Assembly: GCF_009812035.1 (NCBI RefSeq)
Contig: NZ_VZIZ01000018.1
Coordinates: 1 to 45,642 of the forward strand
Length of the DNA stretch: 45,642 nucleotides
Direction of reading: 5' to 3'
From: Psychrobacter nivimaris
GTDB taxonomy: Bacteria > Pseudomonadota > Gammaproteobacteria > Pseudomonadales > Moraxellaceae
Position numbers and translations under genes: made by a program. The notes under the pieces were generated by a model. That model saw only the letters and a list, made by a program, of their open reading frames with translations. It searched no databases and was not told the DNA's origin. Positions 16,760 through 26,151 of the stretch are shown in pieces (positions within the stretch are counted from its first letter, which is position 1; each line of letters opens with the position of its first letter).

Positions 16760-17182
16760 CTACTCTGCCAATAGCTTCGTAAGCATCTCATCAATCTCAA
16801 CCTTAAACTCTTTGTCTTCTATTTTATTGGCTGTGATTTTGGCATTTTGTAGGCTTTGGATAGCGGCTTCTTTTTCGCCTGTCTCAAGCTGTAACACCGC
16901 CATAGAAAAAGCAATCGATGACATATGATCTTTTGAGTTAATTGCAGTAGCCTTGGCCAGTGCTTTGTCATAAATCACCAGTGCTGCGTCCAAGTCTTCT
17001 GTGAAGTCAGCAAGCGTTTCCCATTGTTCTGGGTGGTCTTTGTCAGTGCCTTCATTATCGGCACAAATGGCGTTTAGTTCAGCATATAGCGAATCAAATT
17101 TCTCTTGATTGCCTCTGCGATCCGCTTCTAATAATTCTTCGGCTAAGGTGTAAATGGCTTTATATATTTTGGTATTGATCAT
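16760..17182 (-). CDS. Small TPR-like helical protein
   Basis: A 140-residue acidic, all-helical protein with no signal peptide. The segments from about 65 to 125 (DLDAALVIYDKALAKATAIN, then SSIAFSMAVLQLETGEKEAAIQSLQNAKITA) read as one or two tetratricopeptide-like helix pairs, so a protein-binding role is plausible. I do not recognise a named family. AAAGG lies 9 nt before the ATG. Copy A of a dispersed repeat begins seven bases beyond its stop codon. Confidence 0.7.
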   Translation of the reverse strand: MINTKIYKAIYTLAEELLEADRRGNQEKFDSLYAELNAICADNEGTDKDHPEQWETLADFTEDLDAALVIYDKALAKATAINSKDHMSSIAFSMAVLQLETGEKEAAIQSLQNAKITANKIEDKEFKVEIDEMLTKLLAE

Positions 17183-17237
17183 TGTTTACAACCTTTTATG
17201 GACTATATCGTGTGTGGTTAGGATTATAACGTAATTC

Positions 17238-17411
17238 TAGGGCGTGTCCTCATTTTAAAAATGGTGATAAAAATGAGATAAATTGCAGTCAAACAAGGAA
17301 AATAGCGCAGATAATATCGGGATATTAACCAGCTATTTAACGATGTTTGGCAAAATTTAGCCATTTTTAGCCCGTTTAGATATGATCAATTGAATTGAGG
17401 ACATGCCCTAG
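17238..17411. mobile_element. MITE-like non-coding element with 16-bp terminal inverted repeats
   Basis: CTAGGGCGTGTCCTCA (17238-17253) and TGAGGACATGCCCTAG (17396-17411) are inverted copies with one mismatch. They enclose about 140 bp of AT-rich, non-coding DNA with no transposase. TA flanks the GGGC...GCCC core at both ends, as expected for a TA target duplication. It probably depends on a full-length IS elsewhere; I cannot name the parent family. Confidence 0.75.
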
Positions 17412-17501
17412 CGGCTCAGATGATTGCTACAGAGAAGAACACGATATTTATGTGGCTGTTATTAAGATTACTATGAACCTTATCAAGGTTGCTATTCATA
17501 C

Positions 17502-17608
17502 TATAGTCGATTCAATTTAAAAGTAGTACAAGGCGACCGAGTGCAAGTTATACATTAGTATGCTTAGCGAGGATGACGATGTAGCAGATGTATATAGACT
17601 TGACTATA
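17502..17608. repeat. Dispersed ~107-bp MITE-like repeat, copy B
   Basis: The second copy of the repeat at 16645-16752. Its ends are a perfect 7-bp inverted pair, TATAGTC and GACTATA. It ends six bases before the stop codon of the metallopeptidase gene. No coding capacity. Confidence 0.78.
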
Positions 17609-17614
17609 TTAGGG

Positions 17615-18103
17615 TTACAACTCGCGCCAGTGCAGCCACAGTCGCGTATCCAGCTCAAATTGATGATACTCAGGCTCCATATGGCAGCATAATTGATAAA
17701 AAGCTTTGTTGTGCTCATGCTCTTTGAAATGGGCAAGCTCGTGCACCACTATCATGCGCAAAAACTCTGGCGGCGCGTCTTTAAATAGGCTGGCTACCGT
17801 GATGCTATTGTGCGATTTGAGCTTACTGCCCTGTACGCGCGATTGCGTCGTATGGATACCCAGTGCATGTTTTAAAACCTTGAGCTTACTGCTATAGCTG
17901 ACATTTGATAGCTGACCAATCTTACGCATGTATTGGGTTTTTATCTCATTTATATACTGATAGAGCGCTTTGTCGCTTTGGATTTGATGCTGAGTCGGGT
18001 ACTTTTTTTCCAGATACTCGCCTAATTTACCATCAGTTATAAGCTGAGCAGCTTGAGTTTGAATCTGTTCTGAGTAATGCGCTATGTACTTTAATTTGGT
18101 CAC
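17615..18103 (-). CDS. YgjP-type (M48/WLM-like) metallopeptidase
   Basis: A 162-residue cytoplasmic zinc metallopeptidase of the YgjP/DUF45 family. VVHELAHFKEHEHNKAFY holds the HExxH motif (H121, E122, H125) and a third ligand His at about 131, and LKVLKHALGIHTTQSRVQGS is the family strand-helix region preceding it. Substrates are unknown. The protein is a little shorter than E. coli YgjP (about 167). The start is GTG with AAAGGA 7 nt upstream, and no ATG lies nearby in frame. Confidence 0.85.
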   Translation of the reverse strand: MTKLKYIAHYSEQIQTQAAQLITDGKLGEYLEKKYPTQHQIQSDKALYQYINEIKTQYMRKIGQLSNVSYSSKLKVLKHALGIHTTQSRVQGSKLKSHNSITVASLFKDAPPEFLRMIVVHELAHFKEHEHNKAFYQLCCHMEPEYHQFELDTRLWLHWREL

Positions 18104-18248
18104 AAATGTATCCTTTGCTAATACGTTGCAGCGTATCAGTCGATCAATTTAATCTTAATGAATTTTACCTTATATTTGCGGTGCTTGTTTGCCACTTATT
18201 TGGGATACATCCCCAACCCAAACGATAGTTATTTATAAATAGTTAGTC

Positions 18249-18283
18249 ATAAAAAAACCCATAAGCTGCGTGCAACTTATGGG
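18249..18283 (-). terminator. Rho-independent terminator of betT
   Basis: CCCATAAG (18258-18265) pairs with CTTATGGG (18276-18283) around a 10-nt loop. On the minus strand the stem is followed by T7. It lies 40 bp past the betT stop codon. Confidence 0.85.
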
Positions 18284-18323
18284 GACATTTTTACTAATAT
18301 TTTTACTTAAAAAGTGTACCGGA

Positions 18324-20369
18324 TTAACGCTCTAAATGCAGATACTGCAAGTGACGTTCGTACTGATTTAAGATATCAACCAATACCTGCTCTTTTGAGT
18401 AGCCAACCAAGTCATACTCTTGCGAGCCTTCGCTTAAGAACACTTCCGCACGGTAGTAGTACTCTGCGTGCTTGGTAGATGTGCTCAATGTAAAGTTAGG
18501 ACGATGAGCTTTAATTAGATTGACTTCATAAATAAAGTCATCTTCATCGCCATGACCGACACGCAATTTTAGACCGTCTACCTGACCACTGTCTTGGTCC
18601 ATGCCTGCATCGATACCTTCACCGATACTAGCAAGGTTTTTGGTATCTAACGAGGTTTTGAGACCACCTGCTTTAAACTCTTTTTCGACCTCAGACATCG
18701 CTGGCATCACAACCGTATGCAGGAATTTTTCAACCTGTGCATGTCCTGGGAAGCTTACAATACGTTGCAAGCGCGCTTTCCAGCTCTTCCCGCTGTCCAA
18801 CACGTTTGCCGTGCCAATTGTACTGGCTTTACGCTTGTTGCCTTCTTCTTTTAACGACTTCCACATAGACATCATGTAGAGCACAAGAATAATAGAGAAT
18901 GGTAAACCTGCAATGACAGAGACAGATTGCAATGAGGCAAAACCACCTGCAAATAGCAGTCCTAACGTAATAAGACCAGTGGCTGCTGCCCAAAACAGAC
19001 GTAACCAAACAGGAGCATCGGTATCATTGGTCATACCTCTTGAGCTCAAGTTCGCTAGTACTAACGCGCCTGAGTCAGCAGAAGTCACAAAGAAAATAAG
19101 ACCAATAACCACACCAGCAAATGACAATACTTCACTGTAAGGGAAGTACTCAAACAGCGCAAACATGCCCATTGCCGCATCATTGACCGCGATTTCGCCA
19201 AGCTCTGTTGCGCCATTGGCAACCAAATCTATCGCTGAATTACCAAAGATAGAGAACCATGCGAAGATAAAACCAAGCGGAATAAACATCACACCAAATA
19301 CAAACTCACGTAGAGTACGGCCACGGCTAATACGCGCGATAAACAGACCGACAAACGGTGCCCAAGCAACCCACCATGCCCAGAAAAATATCGTCCACCA
19401 AGATTTCCACTCGGCACCAGCAGCACCGTCATAAGCATAAACGTCAAAGGTTTTATAAATGATGGTTTGGAAATATTGACCGATATTTTGAGTAAAGGTA
19501 TTTAATAGATACACCGTATTGCCCATAACCAATATGGCAAGCAACAACAGTATTGACGACAGCATGTTGAATTCAGATAGACGACGAACGCCTTTTTCGA
19601 CACCTGTCATCGCAGAGACAGCAGCAGCAGCGACAACGCCGACGATGATAAGCGCCTGAACCGTTTTGCTAGATTCGATACCGAATACATGGGTCAAGCC
19701 AGCATTTGCCTGCAATACCCCAATACCCAAACTGGTCGCAATACCCATCAACGTACAGACAACGCCAAAGGTATCAATACCATCACCTAACCAGCCTTTG
19801 ATTAAGCGTTCACCAAATATCGGAGTTAACGGCGAGCGTAGCGCGAGTGGCATGTTTTTGCGATAAGCAAAATAAGCCAGCGCCATACCGATTAGTGCAT
19901 AAATACCCCAACCGTGTAGACCCCAGTGCAAGAAGGTCTGAGCAAGCGCTTCACGCATGGCCTCAGCACTAGCAGGCTCTAGGCCTGTATGCGGGGTCAA
20001 ATAATGCATCAAAGGCTCAGAGGCACCAAAGAACAACAGGTCAATACCGATACCCGCTGAGAACAGCATGGCCGCCCACGCTAAAAACGGAAATTGTGCT
20101 TTTTCGTGGTCTTGACCAAGCTTTATATCACCGTACTTAGAAAAACCAACAAACAACGCAAAGATACTATAAGCGGCAACCACTAGCATGTAATACCAGC
20201 CAAACTTGTCTGATACCCAAGTCATGCTCGAGCTCAACAAGGCCTCACTATAATCTGGAAAAGCGATGGTCCAAATTATCAATAAAATAGAAATAATAGC
20301 TGAGCCCATAAACACGGTTTTGTTTAGGGTCAGAGGTTTCGTCACATCTTGTGATGGCGAACTGTACAT
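18324..20369 (-). CDS. betT: BCCT-family high-affinity choline transporter BetT
   Basis: A 681-residue inner-membrane transporter with twelve helices, probably importing choline by proton symport. The BCCT core signature is clear in the Trp-rich stretch FFWAWWVAWAPFVGLFIARISRGRT and in GWGIYALIGMALAYF. After the core (ending about residue 515) comes a ~165-residue hydrophilic C-terminal domain (KLRVGHGDEDDFIYEVNL...YLHLER) of the kind seen in E. coli and Pseudomonas BetT, where it senses osmotic state. A TTG at 20381 is in frame, but GAGG 6 nt before the ATG at 20369 decides the start. It lies downstream of betA on the same strand, with a terminator between, so it has its own promoter. Confidence 0.92.
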   Translation of the reverse strand: MYSSPSQDVTKPLTLNKTVFMGSAIISILLIIWTIAFPDYSEALLSSSMTWVSDKFGWYYMLVVAAYSIFALFVGFSKYGDIKLGQDHEKAQFPFLAWAAMLFSAGIGIDLLFFGASEPLMHYLTPHTGLEPASAEAMREALAQTFLHWGLHGWGIYALIGMALAYFAYRKNMPLALRSPLTPIFGERLIKGWLGDGIDTFGVVCTLMGIATSLGIGVLQANAGLTHVFGIESSKTVQALIIVGVVAAAAVSAMTGVEKGVRRLSEFNMLSSILLLLAILVMGNTVYLLNTFTQNIGQYFQTIIYKTFDVYAYDGAAGAEWKSWWTIFFWAWWVAWAPFVGLFIARISRGRTLREFVFGVMFIPLGFIFAWFSIFGNSAIDLVANGATELGEIAVNDAAMGMFALFEYFPYSEVLSFAGVVIGLIFFVTSADSGALVLANLSSRGMTNDTDAPVWLRLFWAAATGLITLGLLFAGGFASLQSVSVIAGLPFSIILVLYMMSMWKSLKEEGNKRKASTIGTANVLDSGKSWKARLQRIVSFPGHAQVEKFLHTVVMPAMSEVEKEFKAGGLKTSLDTKNLASIGEGIDAGMDQDSGQVDGLKLRVGHGDEDDFIYEVNLIKAHRPNFTLSTSTKHAEYYYRAEVFLSEGSQEYDLVGYSKEQVLVDILNQYERHLQYLHLER

Positions 20370-20407
20370 AAAAAACCTCAATAGGTAAATTAAACAGGGT
20401 CCGATAT

Positions 20408-20488
20408 TGCTTTGTCCGGCATCATCTAATAGTAGACTGATGATCTATAACCGTATAACGTGGAACCAACCGCATGACGGACAAAGCA
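20408..20488. promoter_or_regulatory. Long inverted repeat upstream of betT
   Basis: TGCTTTGTCCGGCAT (20408-20422) is the reverse complement of ATGACGGACAAAGCA (20474-20488) except at one position, with 51 bp between. It lies 40-120 bp before the betT start. It may be paired operator sites or a 5' leader stem; the arms are too long and exact to ignore. I see no T-run, so it is not a plain terminator. Confidence 0.6.
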
Positions 20489-20572
20489 GTACCAATAAAT
20501 AAAAAGTTAATAAAATTATAAACAAATTCAACCTGAACGGTATTCATTATTCTAATACGTTAGCGCTGATAG

Positions 20573-20600
20573 AAAAGGCCTCTACTTGGAAAGGCCTTTT
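20573..20600 (-). terminator. Terminator between betA and betT
   Basis: AAAAGGCC (20573-20580) pairs with GGCCTTTT (20593-20600) around 12 nt. Because the arms are A- and T-ended, it can work on both strands. It follows the betA stop on the minus strand and separates the betBA transcript from betT. Confidence 0.7.
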
Positions 20601-20661
20601 GGTTAAAATTTTCTCATATCGTTATTTATTCAGTATCCTGTATGCAGGCTTATATCGCAGC

Positions 20662-22362
20662 CTACACTGTCGAGAGATAATCACGCATCGGCTCTGAGCG
20701 CAGCGGTGCACCATTGGCCACGTAATAATCTGCCGTTGAACGTGGCAACTGTACGCCTCTCATCTTGTCGACGATTTTTTCGGCGAGCATAATAGTTGTA
20801 GCATTGAGATTGCCACTGATAATATTGGGCATGATAGACGCATCGACAACGCGCAAACCATCGATACCATGTACCAGACCTTCGCCATTCACTACCGAAT
20901 CGTTATCTTCACCCATCGCACAAGTACAAGATGGATGATAAGCCGTCTCACTATGATTGCGTACATATTCATCTAGCTGGGCGTCGGTGACCAAATCATC
21001 GGTCGGTGCAATTGCGCGACCACGATAAGGATCAAGCGCTGGCTGATGCATGATCTCACGCGTGATACGCATTGCAGCACGGAACTCTTGCCAGTCTTGA
21101 TCATGTGACATGTAGTTAAACAAAATGCTTGGATGCGCTTTCGGATCACGTGATTTTAGCTTGACGCGGCCACGGCTTGGTGAGCGCAGTGAGCCGACAT
21201 GTGCTTGGAAGCTATGTGATTTCACAGCACTACGGCCATCATAGCGTACAGCTAGTGGCAAGAAGTGGTACTGAATGTTTGGATGGGTGAACTTCTCATC
21301 GGTACGAATGAAACCGCCACCTTCGAATTGGTTAGACGCACCAAGACCTGTTCCATTGAATAACCATTCTGCACCAATCGCAGGCTTATTCCACCATTTA
21401 TTGGCAGGCGCGATTGACACTGGCAGTTTACATTCATACTGCATATACAGCTCTAGATGGTCTTGCAAGTTATTACCGACACCTGGCAGATCCAATATTT
21501 CAGTCACGTCAGCATCTTTTAACCACTGACCAGGACCGATACCTGAACGCTGCAATAGTTGCGGTGAGGCAATCGCACCAGAAGAGACAATCACTTCACG
21601 AGCGGCATGGAAATTTTTGGTCTGGCCTTCGTGCTCGACTTTGACACCGACAGCGCGCTTGCCGTCGAATAAAATCACGTCAGTCAATGCACCTGTCAAA
21701 ATCGTAATGTTGCTACGTGGTTTGGCACGGTCAAGATAGCCACGAGCCGTTGACGCACGGCGACCATTGGGCGTCACAAAGCGATCCATCGGACCAAAAC
21801 CTTCTTGCTGATAGCCGTTTAGATCTTCGGTACGTGGATAGCCCGCTTGTACGCCCGCTTCAATCATAGCTTGGAACAGTGGATTGACTCCTGGCTTTGA
21901 GGTAGTCATTTCAACAGGTCCGCCCACGCCATGATAGTCATTCTCGCCAGCGTCACAGTTTTCTAGCTTTTTAAAATAAGGCAGGCAATCAGAATACGTC
22001 CAGTCTGATAGGCCTTTTATTTTAGACCAATCATCAAAATCTAGCGCATTACCACGGATATAGCACATACCGTTAATCAGTGATGAGCCACCTAGCCCTT
22101 TGCCGCGGCCACAGTCCATGACACGGTTATTCATATATGGCTCAGGATCTGTCTTATAACCCCAGTTATAAGTCGTCCCTTGCAATGGCATAGCAAGTGC
22201 AGCTGGCATTTGGGTACGGAAGTCAAAACGATAGTCTGGACGTCCTGCTTCTAACAGCAGTACCTTAATATTGGCATCTTCGGTCAGACGCGTGGCCAGT
22301 ACATTTCCTGCTGAACCTGCTCCAACAATAATATAGTCATACTCAGGTGTGGTTGATGTCAT
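20662..22362 (-). CDS. betA: Choline dehydrogenase BetA
   Basis: A GMC flavoprotein of about 566 residues that oxidises choline to betaine aldehyde (and can continue to betaine), membrane-associated and linked to the respiratory chain. [18 protein letters not shown] is the ADP-binding motif. [29 protein letters not shown] and [40 protein letters not shown] are nearly identical to E. coli BetA. The active-site His lies in [14 protein letters not shown], and GNLNATTIM holds the conserved Asn. Two ATGs are in frame; GGAG seven nucleotides upstream favours 22362 over 22374. It follows betB by 118 bp on the same strand. Confidence 0.95.
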   Translation of the reverse strand: MTSTTPEYDYIIVGAGSAGNVLATRLTEDANIKVLLLEAGRPDYRFDFRTQMPAALAMPLQGTTYNWGYKTDPEPYMNNRVMDCGRGKGLGGSSLINGMCYIRGNALDFDDWSKIKGLSDWTYSDCLPYFKKLENCDAGENDYHGVGGPVEMTTSKPGVNPLFQAMIEAGVQAGYPRTEDLNGYQQEGFGPMDRFVTPNGRRASTARGYLDRAKPRSNITILTGALTDVILFDGKRAVGVKVEHEGQTKNFHAAREVIVSSGAIASPQLLQRSGIGPGQWLKDADVTEILDLPGVGNNLQDHLELYMQYECKLPVSIAPANKWWNKPAIGAEWLFNGTGLGASNQFEGGGFIRTDEKFTHPNIQYHFLPLAVRYDGRSAVKSHSFQAHVGSLRSPSRGRVKLKSRDPKAHPSILFNYMSHDQDWQEFRAAMRITREIMHQPALDPYRGRAIAPTDDLVTDAQLDEYVRNHSETAYHPSCTCAMGEDNDSVVNGEGLVHGIDGLRVVDASIMPNIISGNLNATTIMLAEKIVDKMRGVQLPRSTADYYVANGAPLRSEPMRDYLSTV

Positions 22363-22480
22363 AACATACTCCATAATATTGAAAAAACATAAATCGTTTA
22401 GGGTCAGTAAAGTTTCCTAAAAAGGCTAAATAAAAGCTGATAAGCAACCTTACTGGCTTCGTTTTTCTCAATAAGATTGA

Positions 22481-23983
22481 TTAAAAGACAGATTCAAACG
22501 CACCCAGCTCTACTTGGATAGATTTGGTCTGAGTATAGTGTTCGAGCGCTTCGATACCGTTTTCGCGGCCGATACCAGAATGCTTATAGCCACCTACTGG
22601 CATTTGTGCTGCTGACTCGCCCCATGTATTCAACCAGCAGATGCCAGCTTCGATCTGAGCGATGACTCGATGCGCGCGTTTTAGATCTGCAGTCACGACC
22701 CCAGCTGCCAAGCCGTAATCGGTATCATTGGCACGGCGAATAACTTCTTCTTCGGTCTCGTACGTCAATATCGACATCACTGGGCCAAAGATTTCTTCGC
22801 GTACGATAGTCATATCGTCCGTGCAATCAGTGAATACTGTCGGTGCGACAAATGCGCCTTTTGCAAGCTCGTTCGTTGTAACGCGCTCGCCACCTGTTAG
22901 CAAACGCGCGCCGCCTTTTTTACCTTGTTCAATATAGCCAAGCACGCGCTCCATATGCGGGAAGCTAACCAGTGGACCCATATTGATGTTCTCATCCATA
23001 GGGTCGCCCAGTCTAATACGCTCAACACGGGTTAAGATGGCTTGCTCGAACTTCGCTTGTAACGCTTTAGGGACGAATACGCGCGTACCGTTGGTACATA
23101 CCTGACCAGTACTGTAGAAGTTGGCCATCATCGCGATGTCAGCAGCGGTATCGATATCTGCATCATCAAATATGATTAATGGCGATTTACCACCAAGCTC
23201 TAAAGTTACGTCTTTTAGAGATGAACTTGCCGCGCTCGACATGACTTTTTTACCAGTTGGTACGCCACCTGTGAACGATACTTTTGCAATATCTGGGTGT
23301 TCAGTTAGCGCTTGACCCACTTCATAGTTACCTTGTACGACGTTAAACACACCATCTGGCAATCCAGCTTCGGTCAATATTTCTGCCAGTTTTAATGCCG
23401 TCAACGGTGTCACTTCTGATGGTTTAAAAATCATCGCATTACCGGCAGCCAGTGCAGGCGCCGCTTTCCACATCGCGATTTGAATCGGATAGTTCCATGC
23501 GCCAATACCTGCGACCACGCCAAGTGGCTCGCGGCGAGTGTATACAAAACTAGTATCACGTAATGGAATCTGACGACCCTCAATCATCGGTGCCAGACCT
23601 GCATAGTATTCAACGACATCAGCACCAGTAACGATATCAACGTACTTAGTTTCAGAGTAGGCTTTACCTGTGTCTTTGGTCTCAAGTAGGGCCAGTACAT
23701 CATTGCGATCGCGCAATATCTCAACAGCCTTTGATAAAATGCGACCGCGCTCGACCGCTGTCATCGCCGCCCAAACTTTTTGACCTTTATGTGCGGCTTT
23801 TACCGCCTCGTCAATCTGCTCTTTGCTGGTTTGCTGAATCGTTGCCAACACTTCACCAGTGGCTGGATTGATATCTTCAAAAGTCGTCAGCGATTCATCA
23901 ACCGCTAGATAGCGCCCGTTGATATAAGCTGTTTGTACTTGGTCTAAATCGATAATATCTGTCAAATTATTAAAATCAGTCAT
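22481..23983 (-). CDS. betB: Betaine aldehyde dehydrogenase BetB
   Basis: A 500-residue NAD(P)-dependent aldehyde dehydrogenase that turns betaine aldehyde into glycine betaine in the cytoplasm. [32 protein letters not shown] is the cofactor region, [10 protein letters not shown] contains the general-base Glu and [12 protein letters not shown] the catalytic Cys. The NGTRVFVP continuation and C-terminal [13 protein letters not shown] are typical of BetB. AAGGAG lies just before the ATG. It is the first gene of the betBA pair, 149 bp downstream of a TetR gene. Confidence 0.95.
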   Translation of the reverse strand: MTDFNNLTDIIDLDQVQTAYINGRYLAVDESLTTFEDINPATGEVLATIQQTSKEQIDEAVKAAHKGQKVWAAMTAVERGRILSKAVEILRDRNDVLALLETKDTGKAYSETKYVDIVTGADVVEYYAGLAPMIEGRQIPLRDTSFVYTRREPLGVVAGIGAWNYPIQIAMWKAAPALAAGNAMIFKPSEVTPLTALKLAEILTEAGLPDGVFNVVQGNYEVGQALTEHPDIAKVSFTGGVPTGKKVMSSAASSSLKDVTLELGGKSPLIIFDDADIDTAADIAMMANFYSTGQVCTNGTRVFVPKALQAKFEQAILTRVERIRLGDPMDENINMGPLVSFPHMERVLGYIEQGKKGGARLLTGGERVTTNELAKGAFVAPTVFTDCTDDMTIVREEIFGPVMSILTYETEEEVIRRANDTDYGLAAGVVTADLKRAHRVIAQIEAGICWLNTWGESAAQMPVGGYKHSGIGRENGIEALEHYTQTKSIQVELGAFESVF

Positions 23984-24062
23984 AAATTCTCCTTAGGACG
24001 ATTGGCAAAAGTAGCTATATAAAGGTACTCAGGCCGAATAGTGTCGTCGTTAGTTAAGTTTC

Positions 24063-24094
24063 GAAATTTAGTCTTTAAGAAATTTAGTCTTTAA
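24063..24094. repeat. 16-bp tandem duplication between the TetR gene and betB
   Basis: GAAATTTAGTCTTTAA occurs twice back to back (24063-24078 and 24079-24094), without mismatch, about 40 bp beyond the TetR stop codon and 80 bp upstream of betB. Confidence 0.85.
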
Positions 24095-24132
24095 ATAGTG
24101 AAATAAAAATTATTTTATAAAACAGCGTCATT

Positions 24133-24702
24133 TTATGAATCAAAGTCTTGTTGCGTCATTTTTATCAGGCGATCACGTAATGACTGTTTGTCTGCGATAT
24201 CGATACCTGAAAAGTCTGAGAGCCAAATACCGTCAGCGACAAGGCGAACCATACATAATGTCTCGGTATTATCCGTTGCTGCATGTTTTTTGAGTTGCTC
24301 GTTCGCCCACTTAGCCCACAACTCACGCAGCTCACTATCACCTAGCATTAGCACATATAAGGTCGCTTGGTTATCGTACTCTTCCTGCCCTTGCTCGCCG
24401 AGACTGATGGTGGCGTCTATGTAAGCGCGGGTAAATGAACCGTACTTAACAGGATCGTCAGCCATTGCTGCGTTTACTTCTGCCTCAAACTTAGCCATTG
24501 CATCATTGAAGACTTCTAGCACGAGTGCGTTTTTGGTAGAAAAATGATGCATCACACCACCCTTTGTCACCCCAACCGCATCAGCGACCGCCTGAAAAGT
24601 CACTTTAGATAAGCCCTGCTCCAATGTGATACGTGCTGCTTGATCTAACAACGCACGACGAATGACTTCTGGCTGTTTTTTACGCTTATAAGCATTTTCC
24701 AT
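24133..24702 (-). CDS. TetR-family regulator coupled to an SMR transporter
   Basis: A 189-residue TetR regulator. The N-terminal helix-turn-helix (about 25-60) reads VTFQAVADAVGVTKGGVMHHFSTKNALV, and the rest is a helical ligand/dimer domain. It begins one base after the SMR stop codon (TGATATG), so it is translationally coupled to that transporter. By position it could be taken for BetI, the choline-responsive repressor, but the HTH and C-terminal part do not look like E. coli BetI (which has STGIISHYFRDKNGLL). I regard it as an SMR-linked repressor that may or may not also act on betBA. Confidence 0.82.
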   Translation of the reverse strand: MENAYKRKKQPEVIRRALLDQAARITLEQGLSKVTFQAVADAVGVTKGGVMHHFSTKNALVLEVFNDAMAKFEAEVNAAMADDPVKYGSFTRAYIDATISLGEQGQEEYDNQATLYVLMLGDSELRELWAKWANEQLKKHAATDNTETLCMVRLVADGIWLSDFSGIDIADKQSLRDRLIKMTQQDFDS

Positions 24703-24703
24703 A

Positions 24704-25048
24704 TCAATGCACCACAGAATTAGACAATAAGTTCATCACAACAACACCGCCGACGATCATCGCGATACCGACCACTGCTGCTGTATCAAGATTTTGCTTG
24801 AATAGCACCACACCAGCGAGTGAGGTTAGTACAATCCCAAGCCCGCCCCACAGCGCGTACGCAATACCTAGCGGTATGGTCTTAAGCGTCTGAGCCATTA
24901 GATAAAATGAAACCGCATAGAGCGCGCCCATCATCAAAGTTGGCACCAAACGGGTGAACTGCTCTGACTTCATCAAAAAAGTAGTGCCGATCACTTCACA
25001 AATGATGGCAATGGCTAAGTAACCATAAGCAATAGTAGTAGGACTCAT
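24704..25048 (-). CDS. Small multidrug resistance (SMR/EmrE-like) transporter
   Basis: A 114-residue inner-membrane protein with four helices. The essential Glu is at position 18 (IICEVIGTTFLMKSEQFT), and the family signatures GIAYALWGGLGIVLTSLAGVVLFKQ and GIAMIVGGVVVMNLLS follow. This fits EmrE/QacE-type proton antiporters for quaternary ammonium compounds. SugE/Gdx-type guanidinium exporters are similar. Its place beside choline and betaine genes (also quaternary ammonium compounds) is suggestive; some SMR proteins carry choline or betaine. No guanidine riboswitch was recognised upstream. Confidence 0.85.
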   Translation of the reverse strand: MSPTTIAYGYLAIAIICEVIGTTFLMKSEQFTRLVPTLMMGALYAVSFYLMAQTLKTIPLGIAYALWGGLGIVLTSLAGVVLFKQNLDTAAVVGIAMIVGGVVVMNLLSNSVVH

Positions 25049-25302
25049 CTTTAGAACACCCGCTTTTGTTCAACGCATGCTATGAAAAAACATAGCAAAG
25101 AAACCACATGGTCGGTATTTTATAGAACTCTACTGCCAATGTGAAGGGCTGTCTTGCAACTTTATTGTGTCAAACGGTGTCGCACCACCTTTATATTCAA
25201 AAACACAAAGCACCAAGTCCAGTTTTACTTTGCCGAGTTGATATCTATTTCGATACTTTTATTGTTCATCCTATATGCCATATAAAAGTTTCTGAAAATA
25301 AT

Positions 25303-25338
25303 TTTTATTTTTAAAGCACATTTTATTTTTAAAACACA
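25303..25338. repeat. 18-bp tandem duplication
   Basis: TTTTATTTTTAAAGCACA (25303-25320) is followed directly by TTTTATTTTTAAAACACA (25321-25338). It is intergenic, with no gene end nearby, unlike most of the other duplications in the window. Confidence 0.8.
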
Positions 25339-25447
25339 TTTATCGTCATTTTCTACTACATTCTGTCTTGAAATAGCCTATCTGATAAGGGATTGGCGTT
25401 AATTTTCAATAATTGCGATAATATTTATAATTAAACGCATAATAAGG

Positions 25448-25476
25448 TTGACAGCCTGTAGTGACTTGGCTAAAAT
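25448..25476 (+). promoter_or_regulatory. Sigma-70 promoter for tRNA-Asn
   Basis: TTGACA (25448-25453), a 17-nt spacer and TAAAAT (25471-25476): a consensus -35, ideal spacing and a near-consensus -10. Transcription would start about 70 nt before the tRNA, leaving a leader to be processed. Confidence 0.85.
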
Positions 25477-25553
25477 GTGCCCCACATAACGCAAACAAGC
25501 TAATTAACTGCTTTAATGTAAAGCATCAATAACTTGCTGTTATGACCAGCTAT

Positions 25554-25629
25554 TCTCCAATAGCTCAGTTGGTAGAGCAACGGACTGTTAATCCGTGTGT
25601 CCCTGGTTCGAGCCCAGGTTGGAGAGCCA
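25554..25629 (+). tRNA. tRNA-Asn (anticodon GTT)
   Basis: A 76-nt cloverleaf with encoded CCA. The acceptor TCTCCAA pairs with TTGGAGA, the D-arm has AGCTCAGTTGGTAGAGC, the anticodon loop CTGTTAA gives GTT, and the T-arm is CCTGGTTCGAGCCCAGG. A promoter lies 78 bp upstream and a terminator directly follows. Confidence 0.97.
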
Positions 25630-25635
25630 TATACT

Positions 25636-25670
25636 AAAAACCTTCATCATAATTTGATGGAGGTTTTTTT
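25636..25670 (+). terminator. Terminator of tRNA-Asn
   Basis: AAAACCTTCATCA pairs with TGATGGAGGTTTT around AATT-type loop bases, and the stem runs into T7. It lies seven bases after the tRNA CCA. Confidence 0.88.
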
Positions 25671-25819
25671 ATTGCTGTGTCTTTTATATTTACTTCTAAT
25701 AATATTAGCACGGCTATGGTGTTCTTTTAGACATTTTTGTTGTATGGTAAGATTAGTTTTGATTGGGTTCGTTTTTGTTTGAGTGCTTCGCTCTTACTCA
25801 CTAAAAGTAATGGTTTATT

Positions 25820-26149
25820 ATGATACCTGTACGTATAAAAAATAAGTTTTCTGATCATCCGCAAAAGATCATGCGCCCGATTAGTATTCGTTTGTCTGAA
25901 GAAATGATTGGTCTATTAGAAACGACGTCATCAGACTTGGGCTTTAAGCGCATTCAAGGGCTTATTCGTCTTTATATTCGTCAGGGCTTAGATCGTGACC
26001 ATCAGGATTATACGCTCGCCCATGATGAAGTATTCATCGAAACGCTACGTAAGCGCGGTGTCAGCCAGCATATTATTGATGAAGCGATTGTAGTGACGCA
26101 TAATAATAACATCACTCATCCGCTATCTGAGTTGCAAGACAACGATTAA
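25820..26149 (+). CDS. Ribbon-helix-helix-like small protein
   Basis: A 109-residue protein I do not recognise by name. The segment MRPISIRLSEEMIGLLETTSSDLGF...IQGLIRLYIRQGL (about 18-60) has the strand-helix-helix pattern of ribbon-helix-helix (CopG/MetJ/Arc-like) DNA-binding domains. The remainder is acidic with a helix (DEVFIETLRKRGVSQHIIDEAI). No toxin-like partner is adjacent, so an antitoxin role is not supported. It lies between tRNA-Asn and a lipoprotein gene, closed by its own terminator. Confidence 0.65.
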   Translation: MIPVRIKNKFSDHPQKIMRPISIRLSEEMIGLLETTSSDLGFKRIQGLIRLYIRQGLDRDHQDYTLAHDEVFIETLRKRGVSQHIIDEAIVVTHNNNITHPLSELQDND

Positions 26150-26151
26150 AC

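Larger units (their letters stand above)
25049..25553. other. 505-bp AT-rich intergenic region upstream of SMR and tRNA-Asn
   Basis: No open frame here looks like a gene. It should hold the minus-strand SMR promoter on its left. It contains an 18-bp two-copy tandem repeat at 25303-25338 (TTTTATTTTTAAARCACA, one mismatch) and the strong tRNA promoter at its right end. Confidence 0.6.

Noticed and set aside
24133..24702. Calling the TetR gene betI
   Set aside because: Its recognition helix and ligand domain differ from E. coli BetI and it is coupled to an SMR gene; location alone is insufficient.
25049..25250. Guanidine riboswitch before the SMR gene
   Set aside because: I looked for the conserved ykkC-type cores or paired ACGR hairpins and did not recognise them.
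25597..25782. Small open frame overlapping tRNA-Asn and its terminator
   Set aside because: It starts inside the tRNA and spans the terminator; composition is not gene-like.
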